Shown here: piece after piece, positions 55,301-62,028 of the stretch
Layout of the letters: every line of letters begins with the position of its first letter
How positions within the stretch are numbered: position 1 is the first letter of the stretch
NCBI GenBank assembly: GCA_022865305.1
Contig: JALHSP010000043.1
Coordinates: 62,001 to 126,000 of the forward strand
Direction: 5' to 3'
DNA length: 64,000 bases
From: Bacteroidales bacterium
GTDB lineage: Bacteria > Bacteroidota > Bacteroidia > Bacteroidales > VadinHA17
Translations under genes and position numbers: made by a program
Notes under the pieces: generated by a model
Databases searched by the model: none
The model's input: the letters and a program-made list of their open reading frames with translations, nothing else
What the model was told of the DNA's origin: nothing

Positions 55301-56644
55301 TACTACGCCATTTTCTATGCTTATATATTTTGAATCCTGTCCGCCAATTTCAAAAATTGTATCAACAGTCGGATCATAATCAATGGCAGCTGTTGCCTGG
55401 GCTGTAATTTCGTTCTGGATTGTATCCGCACCAATAAAATCACCTGTAAGATATCGTCCTGATCCGGTAGTTCCGGCACCTATTACCTCAACATCCTCAC
55501 CAACCTCATCATAAATCTCAGTAATTCCTTTCTGTATTGCTTCAAGAGGTTTCCCGGCTGTTGGAAGATAGCGTCTTGAAATGACATTATGATCTTTATC
55601 TATCAGAACCACATTCGTACTTAATGAACCAACATCGACACCAAGATAAACTGGCAGCTTTTCTTTTCCGTTTCTTATGAAATGTACTTCCTTATTATAT
55701 ATGGCTTCTGATTCTTTAAGCTGAGGCATGCTTACAAAGGCAGTCGAATCAGATGAAAGATATTCTTCAAGTTTCTGCATTCCCCTGAAATGGTTCATTT
55801 CAAGTTTATTTGAATGAGCATACATGACCGCACCTATAGCCCCCATTGAGGCATGATGATGTGGAATAATAAGCTCATCTCCATTAAGATTAAGCACTTC
55901 CCTGAAGGCTCTTACCATACCGATATTTGCTGCAACACCTCCCGAAAAAACAACAGGCTTTTTAATCTCCTTGCTTCTTGCTACATTGCTTCTGAAGTTT
56001 CTTGCCAGGGCAAAACATAATCCTGCTACTATATCATGCAACGGAGTAGCTATCTGCTGATGATGAATCATGTCGCTTTTCGCAAAAACACTGCAACGAC
56101 CCGCAATCCTCGGGGGATCGACTGATTTCAGAGACATCTCACCAAACTCTTTTTCAATAGGAACTCCAATTCTGCGGGCTTGCTGATCGAGAAATGAGCC
56201 TGTTCCTGCAGCACATATACTGTTCATCTCAAAATCTACCAGCCTTGAATGCCCGTTAGCCGGATCTTTTTCAAGAATGATAAGCTTTGAATCCTCACCA
56301 CCAATCTCAATGACAGTTTTGGCATCAGGAAATAATCTGCCTGTGGAAGTAGCCTGCGCTATAATTTCATTTACAAATATTCCTCCAATCAGCTCTGAAG
56401 CCAGCTTGCCACCTGTGCCTGTAATAGCTATTCCTTTAATTGATTCAGATGGAATTCTTTCAAGAATATCAGATAATCTCTCCTTAAGAACAATAAAAGG
56501 TTTTCCATGAACATAATCGTAATAATCTTCAATGACATTATAATTATCGTCCATTAATACCGTATTCAGAGAAACCGATCCAATATCGAAACCGAGATAT
56601 ACACCATTGCCATTTTGAGCGATCGGAAAAGATTTATTTGCCAT
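52361..56644 (-). CDS. Acyl-CoA dehydratase activase-related fusion protein (two BcrA/BadF ATPase domains plus DUF2229/HgdB-like part)
   Basis: The 1427-residue protein has two tandem activator ATPase domains (about residues 15-290 and 330-590), each with FDIGSVSLN or VDVGSLSTN, a GGEDSK/GGQDSK motif, and both Cys that bind a 4Fe-4S cluster (CAAGTGSFL and GRCSVF; CAAGTGSFL and DRCTVF). Then follow a Cys motif (VCPACTNHCEIRRVQ), a DUF2229-like domain (TTIGIPRALMVYYQQFPFW) and a 2-hydroxyglutaryl-CoA dehydratase-like region (PVELMHGHVIDL, NGPCRFGQYN, NAGCNGN). Such proteins perform ATP-driven low-potential electron transfer. In the known systems the activator is a dimer; here the pair is fused. 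The substrate is unknown. A promoter candidate lies at 56699-56730. Confidence 0.85.
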   Translation of the reverse strand: MANKSFPIAQNGNGVYLGFDIGSVSLNTVLMDDNYNVIEDYYDYVHGKPFIVLKERLSDILERIPSESIKGIAITGTGGKLASELIGGIFVNEIIAQATSTGRLFPDAKTVIEIGGEDSKLIILEKDPANGHSRLVDFEMNSICAAGTGSFLDQQARRIGVPIEKEFGEMSLKSVDPPRIAGRCSVFAKSDMIHHQQIATPLHDIVAGLCFALARNFRSNVARSKEIKKPVVFSGGVAANIGMVRAFREVLNLNGDELIIPHHHASMGAIGAVMYAHSNKLEMNHFRGMQKLEEYLSSDSTAFVSMPQLKESEAIYNKEVHFIRNGKEKLPVYLGVDVGSLSTNVVLIDKDHNVISRRYLPTAGKPLEAIQKGITEIYDEVGEDVEVIGAGTTGSGRYLTGDFIGADTIQNEITAQATAAIDYDPTVDTIFEIGGQDSKYISIENGVVVDFEMNKVCAAGTGSFLEEQAEKLNINIVEEFGSMALKSECPVKLGDRCTVFMESDLNSFMQKGARNENLVGGLAYSIVYNYLQKVVAERRVGNKIFFQGGVTNNKAVVAAFEQVLDKKIIIPPHFDVTGAIGAAILAKRSMLKGQKSRFKGFGIRNITYKMSRFVCPACTNHCEIRRVQITGEKKSLYYGGRCEKYETDDRKKIANNIPNLFEKRTEMLMDGFTEKETWKTTTIGIPRALMVYYQQFPFWRTFFEQLGFTIVLSNKSDKSLVTKSIETMTTETCLPVELMHGHVIDLIDRGVDYIFLPFIVNAKPNKFNKTFNCNCPWVQTYPFMVKAALKGKVDESKFLVPTLHFRFFKRALEKEMTVYFHEKFNISKNEIRKALYKADEVQVAFEKRLVDYGKEVMNAIPENCRPVVLLGKPYNSSDPHLNLALIEKLISQNVMPIPLDMLDTSDNNIFTSYRNMYWPNGQKIIAGAQLVAKTDGLYAVYISNFRCGPDSFIHHYVTEELKGKPFLHLEVDEHSADAGMVTRIEAFLDSLKGAEQNEKRDHEIFRPRPSPSSPPKERVLYFPYMNDGAYLLAAAARSCGIPSEVLPMQTEEDIAIGRKYTSSKECFPMICTTGSFIKKLQEPGGDPSKMCFFMPDHNGPCRFGQYNQFHRILFDKLGYKDAELITPSNDTSYEDVAGEHGQKFRINAWKGFIAADYLRKIYRETRPYEINKGDSDKLYWESYEKLEKCIEKGSKGLTKLLERIASDFRAIKVDKSERKPVVAIIGEIFMRDNAGCNGNIANRLEDLGVEVVIGPFSEWIYYSTYRFTRDSRWKNDKMGVIKSKIQGLGQDVIAYSLLKNIKKFTDHEKDVSLHDMLSMCDTYVNKYYDGDPPIAIGTSVALYDRGVSGLAAILPFTCMPGTLVASVSDTYRKDHENIPFINIAYDGQDSVSLDTRLQAFVFQVKEYARLKKHIRSEKTEKVLQEAE

Positions 56645-56698
56645 ACCCTCTCTGTTTGTTTTAAGACATTATTACCCTATGCTGTTTATAGCAGGGCA

Positions 56699-56730
56699 CA
56701 AATATATATTTTTCTTTTTTCAGTACCAAT
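56699..56730 (-). promoter_or_regulatory. Promoter candidate of the activase fusion gene
   Basis: On the minus strand TATATTTG (56706-56699) is a full match to TAnnTTTG and ATTG (56730-56727) stands 20 bases upstream, one base off TTTG. It lies 55 bases before the start codon. Confidence 0.55.
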
Positions 56731-56823
56731 GACAGGGATTATTTTATGAGTAATATCATATTAAATATCCCAATCAATAAGCATTTAAACTGATAGTTAC
56801 GGACACCTGAAATTGGGCATTTT

Positions 56824-57540
56824 CTATGCCCATTCCTCCTTCAATACCTCGCCTGATATACTGATTATCATCTCCTTTACAGGAACTTTCCTTGATGCTC
56901 TGGCTGATGCAGCTTTTACCATCTGCAATAATCCGCCGCAACATGGTACTTCCATAATCATAACTGTGATAGTATTGACCTTCGCTGTATCAATTAAAGC
57001 AGTAAGTTTCTCGACATAGATCTCGGTATTATGATCAAGTTTGGGACATGCAATCGCGAGTGACCTGCCTCTCAGGTATTTGTTGTGGAATCCACCGGTA
57101 CTGTAAGCCACACAAACGGCAGCCATTAAAAGGTCTGCACCATGAAAGTATGAGGCATTAGGATTTATTATATGCATTTGAACAGGCCACTGGCGAAGCT
57201 CCGACTGTCCGCTTTCAGGAACCGGAGAAACAGCCGATGGTTTTTCAATTACCCTCTCCCTTGAACCCGGGCAACCACCTCCCGGCTGGCCATGATGATG
57301 CCCGTGATGCACGCCGGCAACAACTCTTGACTCACTGTACGGCTCTGATTCCCGTGTTTCAATTGTAATGGCTCCCTCGGGGCAATGGCCAATACACGCA
57401 CCCAGCCCGTCGCACATCAGTTCACTTACCAGCCGTACCTTGCCGTCTATTACCTGTAAAGCTCCTTCATGACAATTCGGAACACAAAGTCCGCAGCCAT
57501 TGCAGAGCTCCTCATCAATCTTCAAAATATCTCTTTTCAT
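56824..57540 (-). CDS. 4Fe-4S ferredoxin-type protein, possible partner of a Crp/Fnr regulator
   Basis: The 238-residue protein starts at ATG 57538-57540 (KRDILKIDEELCNGCG...); an upstream ATG at 57603 would pass through a palindrome and is rejected. Two 4Fe-4S motifs lie in the first 60 residues (CNGCGLCVPNCHEGA and CDGLGACIGHCPEG), then a His/Gly-rich linker (VHHGHHHGQPGGGCPG), and a C-terminal domain with CPKLD and EVPCCGGL. Ferredoxin-like proteins of this kind are found with the Hcp/HcpR system of nitric-oxide response in anaerobes; a Hcp gene is not in the window. A perfect Crp/Fnr-type palindrome is upstream. Confidence 0.82.
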   Translation of the reverse strand: MKRDILKIDEELCNGCGLCVPNCHEGALQVIDGKVRLVSELMCDGLGACIGHCPEGAITIETRESEPYSESRVVAGVHHGHHHGQPGGGCPGSRERVIEKPSAVSPVPESGQSELRQWPVQMHIINPNASYFHGADLLMAAVCVAYSTGGFHNKYLRGRSLAIACPKLDHNTEIYVEKLTALIDTAKVNTITVMIMEVPCCGGLLQMVKAASARASRKVPVKEMIISISGEVLKEEWA

Positions 57541-57591
57541 ACCTGATTTTATCGGTTTTCTTGATGCAAAAATGCAACAGTGTAAACAAAG

Positions 57592-57615
57592 AAATTGTAA
57601 CAAATGTTACAATTT
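57592..57615. promoter_or_regulatory. Perfect palindrome, Crp/Fnr-type operator candidate
   Basis: AAATTGTAACA (57592-57602) and TGTTACAATTT (57605-57615) are exact reverse complements around AA. The core TTGTAAC/GTTACAA is of the type bound by Fnr/HcpR-like proteins. It lies 52-75 bases before the ferredoxin start and 1.6 kb from a Crp/Fnr gene at 59209. I see no good -7 box beside it. Confidence 0.7.
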
Positions 57616-57665
57616 ATGATTTTTAGCTCCCCTTCATGGGTGTAAGTGGCTAAGATAAGGGATAA

Positions 57666-59171
57666 TTATTTGAAAGTCAGCGTAGTATCATTCGCCATAT
57701 TTGTGAGCGCTACATAGATCATTTTGGCCACATCTTCCATTATGTCAATTGTGATTGCATCGGGATCATCACCCGGGAGATGGTAAAAAACTCTTTTATA
57801 ACCTCCGGGAGTACCGATCGACATAGTCCTGTATCCTATAGAACTGAAATTGAAAGAATCACTTCTCGGACGTCCGTAATATTCCATTGGTTCGGGGGCA
57901 GAACCTCGGAACTGGCGATGTATATATTTAGAATTGGCTTCCTCAAAATAAGTCAGGAGTTGCTTATAAGGATTTGAAGCATTAACAGACAAACCGGTAC
58001 CGTTCCCTACCATATCAAGATTGATAAAGGTTATGGTTTTTTCTTTTGGGAACACAGGTTTCTGAGTGTAGAACCTGCTGCCTATTAGTCCATTTTCTTC
58101 ACCACCAAAGAACAGGAACATAACAGATCTTTTTAGTTGAATTCCTGATTGTGCCATAGCTTTTGCAGCACCCATAATATCCACAACACCGCTTGCATTG
58201 TCAAGAGCTCCGTTAACAACCTTCCCTGCCCTGCCCACTGCATCGAGGTGTCCCCCGATGATAATGACCTCGTTCTTCAGTTTAGGATCAACCCCTTCAA
58301 TTATTCCGATTACATTACATCCTTTGCCTTCCGGATGTCTTGTTGTATTTGCTCTGATGGTCATAACCTTTCCGGTATTGAATGAAGCCGGTTTAAATGT
58401 TTTTTTTATTCTGGTTGTCAGTTCTGTGTTTGAAGTATTAAGTCCGGCGAAAATATCAGAGAGTGGCTGGGTACCGATACCACAAACAATAATGGAAGGG
58501 GCATATAAAATATTTGGATTAGCGCTGGCACCGTCAATATACAGGAAACCGGCCGCACCATGCTTCACAGCATTTTCCAGTTTATATTGGTGGTAGCAGT
58601 ATCCTACCCATTTTTTATATTCAGGATTGCGCGTATCAGCATATGGAACATCCCTGTTAACCAGAACAATCTTGCCCTTTACATCAATCCCTTTATAATC
58701 ATCATAATTTAGTTCCGGGGCAGAAACACCATAACCCGCATAGATTACTTCGGCGGTAACTTCGCCATTACCTGAGTTCATACCGGGATAATATTCTACG
58801 GGATAATTATAATTTTTTATTATTACTGAGCCATCAGACTGGGTAATTTTCAACGAGAGATTCCCGATATCGTTTACTACAGTATAAGGTTGATCAAACC
58901 ACTGGAAATAATCTCCTTCATCACCTGCCGGTTTTACTCCCCATTCTTTGAGTTTTATTGCGACCCATTCTGCGCTGGCAATGAACTCCGGCGTTCCGGT
59001 AAGCCTGCCGTTAAATTCGGGTGAACAGAGCTTCTCAATCCAGACCATCATTTCTTCGCTTGTAATTTTATGAAACTGATTAAGCAATTTTGTTTCAAAA
59101 TCATCCTGTGCATTAATAATTGCCAGATCAGATATAAGGAAGAAAATCAGCAGAATTTTGAATCTTTTCAT
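57666..59171 (-). CDS. M28 family zinc peptidase with PA domain, exported
   Basis: The 501-residue protein has a signal peptide (RFKILLIFFLISDLAIINA), an N-terminal helix domain, an inserted PA-like domain (about residues 130-220, GYGVSAPELNYDDYKGIDVKGKIVL), and the M28 core: zinc ligands in GGHLDAVG and NGALDNASGVVDIM, the catalytic Glu-Glu pair in FLFFGGEENGLIGSRF, and further ligand residues in ITFINLDMVGNG and near YHLPGDDPD. It removes amino acids from peptides in the periplasm or outside. Divergent from the Crp/Fnr gene, 37 bases apart; TAAATTTG on the minus strand (59201-59194) could be its -7 box. Confidence 0.92.
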   Translation of the reverse strand: MKRFKILLIFFLISDLAIINAQDDFETKLLNQFHKITSEEMMVWIEKLCSPEFNGRLTGTPEFIASAEWVAIKLKEWGVKPAGDEGDYFQWFDQPYTVVNDIGNLSLKITQSDGSVIIKNYNYPVEYYPGMNSGNGEVTAEVIYAGYGVSAPELNYDDYKGIDVKGKIVLVNRDVPYADTRNPEYKKWVGYCYHQYKLENAVKHGAAGFLYIDGASANPNILYAPSIIVCGIGTQPLSDIFAGLNTSNTELTTRIKKTFKPASFNTGKVMTIRANTTRHPEGKGCNVIGIIEGVDPKLKNEVIIIGGHLDAVGRAGKVVNGALDNASGVVDIMGAAKAMAQSGIQLKRSVMFLFFGGEENGLIGSRFYTQKPVFPKEKTITFINLDMVGNGTGLSVNASNPYKQLLTYFEEANSKYIHRQFRGSAPEPMEYYGRPRSDSFNFSSIGYRTMSIGTPGGYKRVFYHLPGDDPDAITIDIMEDVAKMIYVALTNMANDTTLTFK

Positions 59172-59208
59172 TTATTTTTAATTTTTATGGTTTCAAATTT
59201 AAAAAAAT

Positions 59209-59880
59209 ATGGATTATTCACTTCTAATTAAAGCACCGCTTTTCAGAGGACTTTCGGTTGAAGAAATCGAAAGAATGCTGGCAATAGTATCTCATCGTAC
59301 CAGGAAATTCAAATCAGGAACTCTCATCGTGCAGAGCGGGGAACAGGTTAATTCGTTAATGGTAGTTATTAAAGGGATTGTAAAAGGTGAAATGACAGAC
59401 TTTGCAGGAAGGGTAATTAAGATTGAAGATATTCCTGCACCTGGGGCACTTGCTCCGGCTTTTCTATTTGGTAACAAAAACAGATACCCTGTCAATATTA
59501 TTGTCGTTTCGGATGCTGAATTATTATTGATCGAGAAATTTGAATTTCTGAAACTGTTAATGAGAAATGACAGGATTCTGGTTAACTATTTGGATATGAT
59601 ATCGAACCGGTCTCAATTTCTGTCAGAGAAAATTAAATTCCTGAGTTTTAAAACAATTAAAGGTAAACTTGCACAGTTTATCCTTCAGAGAGCGGTGGGA
59701 GATAAAACAGATATTATTCTGGAAATAACCCAGAATGATCTTGCCGATTTCTTTGGTGTAGCAAGGCCATCTGTGGCAAGAGCTCTTGGTGAAATGGAGG
59801 ATGAAGGACTGATAGAAGCCAGGGGGAAAAACATAAAAATCCTGGATAAAGCAGGTCTGGCAAAGCTTACCGCTGATTGA
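59209..59880 (+). CDS. Crp/Fnr family transcriptional regulator
   Basis: The 223-residue protein has the cyclic-nucleotide-binding-type beta-barrel (LFRGLSVEEIERMLAIVSHR, residues 12-31; SGTLIVQSGEQVNSLMVVIKG), a long dimerisation helix and the winged helix-turn-helix (EITQNDLADFFGVARPSVARAL), whose recognition helix (GVARPSVAR) resembles the HcpR/Fnr group. It has no Cys cluster for Fe-S binding. It probably senses redox stress or a small molecule. The best target in the window is the palindrome at 57592-57615 in front of the ferredoxin gene. Confidence 0.9.
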   Translation: MDYSLLIKAPLFRGLSVEEIERMLAIVSHRTRKFKSGTLIVQSGEQVNSLMVVIKGIVKGEMTDFAGRVIKIEDIPAPGALAPAFLFGNKNRYPVNIIVVSDAELLLIEKFEFLKLLMRNDRILVNYLDMISNRSQFLSEKIKFLSFKTIKGKLAQFILQRAVGDKTDIILEITQNDLADFFGVARPSVARALGEMEDEGLIEARGKNIKILDKAGLAKLTAD

Positions 59881-59916
59881 TACTGAATATTTAATCCGCT
59901 GTCTTACTATTTGAAA

Positions 59917-61974
59917 TTATTCAGGCAAGGTTATCGAAAAGCAGGTCCCTTCGCCCTCTTTGCTTTCAACATTTAAAGTTCCCTTGTTGATTAAGACAAG
60001 TTCATAACAGAGCTTTAGTCCAAGTCCTGTCCCCTTTTCATTTTCAGTACCTGGTGTGCTTGAGATTTCAGTTGAAGTGAACAGATATTTTTGCTTTGCA
60101 GCAGGAATACCGATTCCGTTATCGCATATTTTAAGAAGTATACCGCCTCCGTCGGTAGTCTTATCTTTAAGCAGAATGCTGATCCGGCCTCCCCTTGGTG
60201 TATATTTCACAGCATTTGAAAACAGATTTCTTATTATTATATCAAGCAAATCTTTATCAAAGAAGGCTATAGGATTACCTACCTGTGTAAAATTTACCAG
60301 GATTTCTTTTTTGTCTGAGGTCTCTTTAAAAATGCTGAGGTTCGTCAGAATAATATCAGCAAGGTTATGTTTTTCAGGAGAGTACTTAATCTTATCTTCC
60401 TGCCCTCTTCCCCAGACAAGCATATTCTCAAGCAGAGAAATAACAAGCTGCGCATATTGAATGCTGGAGTTGGCAAAGGTGTCATATTTTTCTTTGAACT
60501 CTTTCTCTTTTAGCAAATTCAGCATATATAGGATATTGACAACAGGACTTCTTAAATCGTGCGCGATTAAAGAAAAAATCTTGTTTTTAAGTTGAATAGT
60601 ATCTGATAATTGCTTGTTCTGCAAAGCTATTCTTTTGCTCTGTTTTTCAATTTCTTCATTGCGTTTTTGCAGCTCCTGTGTCCTGTCACCTACAAGAAGT
60701 TCAAGGTTTCGGTTCATAAATTCCAGCTCATTTTGTAGTTTTTCCTTGTCGTAGTACGATCTGACCCATCTGTAAAGCAGCAATGCAGCCTGTATGAAAA
60801 CGAAAATCACTACAACATATGTCAGGACATAGCCTTCACTGCTGTCTGATTTCCCTAGTGAAACCCGTATGTCGTGAATTCCTCCGGCCAGAAGCAAAAG
60901 GAAGGCGGATAAATAAATCAGATCAAGTTTACTGCCTTTGATTATCCCGATAAAGCTCTGCACCAGCACATATGCTACAAGCACAAGCATTGCTGGGTAT
61001 AATATCAGGGTGGAATAGCTGAATATTTTCACAGGGATAAACAGGACCAGGATAAATGACAGTGAAAAGATTACAGTCATCGTTATGGTAAATATCCTGA
61101 ATAACTTTGAAGGATAGAGAGTATTTGCAAACCACAGCCATCCGACGATCACGAGATACAAACCAAGATACTCAAACCTGATGATTGAGGTCCACCCAAT
61201 TATGAGGTAGTTGTTGATAAGTACATGAGAAGTAAAAAGCGGTCTTAATGCAAGCCCGATGGTGGCCATGCAGAAGTATCCGATCATCTTTTCTTTCGGA
61301 TATATTATGAAAAAGAACAGAAAAAACAGTGAAAATCCCAGAAGCAGGCTGATAGTTGCCCATTCCCTGGCCCAGCTGTTTGCAAGGCTTTTCTGGACTT
61401 CGTTAAATGTTCCGATCTTCATCGGTAGCCAGAAGCCGCCCCTTCGATGTGAAAAATTTGCCACGTTTATTACTATCGAAAGAGAATCGGCATCAGGATT
61501 AAGCCTGAAAAAGTTCCTTCTGTACTCAGGTACCGTCTCGGCTTCAGAACGGCCGGGGATACCATTACCTCCATAATATTCCCCGTTAATATAGATATCG
61601 TATGATGAATCAAAAACAGGCATATCGACTGCCAGCGATTTTCTGAAACCTGACGGGAGAATGACTGTCAGTCTGTAAGTGGCGTAACCTTCTTTTTCCG
61701 TTTTTACCAATTCCCGGGGATAATCGGTCCAGTATGAAGGGACTTTCCCATAGTAGTCAGGTATTCTTTTGCCAGTGGTAAAATCATGCGGATGAAGCAT
61801 TTTACCCCAGTAGAACTCCCACTCACCATTGAGTATTACTATAAAATGCTCTTTATCTTCTAATTGGCGAAGGTCAATAACACCCCTCACTGCTCCTGGC
61901 GCTGCAACTTTTACGTACGGATTGCATCCGGATATAAAAAATATTAAAAACAGAACAAGCAGCCTGATCTTCAT
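59917..61974 (-). CDS. 7TMR-DISM sensor histidine kinase
   Basis: The 685-residue protein is a lipoprotein-like membrane sensor: signal (RLLVLFLIFFISGC), a 7TMR-DISM extracellular jelly-roll domain (about residues 30-190), seven membrane helices (about 205-400), a coiled coil (residues about 405-460), the HisKA motif with the phosphorylated His at about 472 (IAHDLRSPVVNIL), and a HATPase_c domain (NLFSNAVKYTPRGG, CDNGIGIP, KGTGLGLKLC). No response regulator is adjacent, so it is an orphan kinase. The ligand is unknown; DISM domains often bind carbohydrates. It converges with the Crp/Fnr gene. Confidence 0.92.
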   Translation of the reverse strand: MKIRLLVLFLIFFISGCNPYVKVAAPGAVRGVIDLRQLEDKEHFIVILNGEWEFYWGKMLHPHDFTTGKRIPDYYGKVPSYWTDYPRELVKTEKEGYATYRLTVILPSGFRKSLAVDMPVFDSSYDIYINGEYYGGNGIPGRSEAETVPEYRRNFFRLNPDADSLSIVINVANFSHRRGGFWLPMKIGTFNEVQKSLANSWAREWATISLLLGFSLFFLFFFIIYPKEKMIGYFCMATIGLALRPLFTSHVLINNYLIIGWTSIIRFEYLGLYLVIVGWLWFANTLYPSKLFRIFTITMTVIFSLSFILVLFIPVKIFSYSTLILYPAMLVLVAYVLVQSFIGIIKGSKLDLIYLSAFLLLLAGGIHDIRVSLGKSDSSEGYVLTYVVVIFVFIQAALLLYRWVRSYYDKEKLQNELEFMNRNLELLVGDRTQELQKRNEEIEKQSKRIALQNKQLSDTIQLKNKIFSLIAHDLRSPVVNILYMLNLLKEKEFKEKYDTFANSSIQYAQLVISLLENMLVWGRGQEDKIKYSPEKHNLADIILTNLSIFKETSDKKEILVNFTQVGNPIAFFDKDLLDIIIRNLFSNAVKYTPRGGRISILLKDKTTDGGGILLKICDNGIGIPAAKQKYLFTSTEISSTPGTENEKGTGLGLKLCYELVLINKGTLNVESKEGEGTCFSITLPE

Positions 61975-62028
61975 TTCCGAAGTAGTAAGGTATATAATGA
62001 GAATATACTTATTAGATTTATAATCAAC

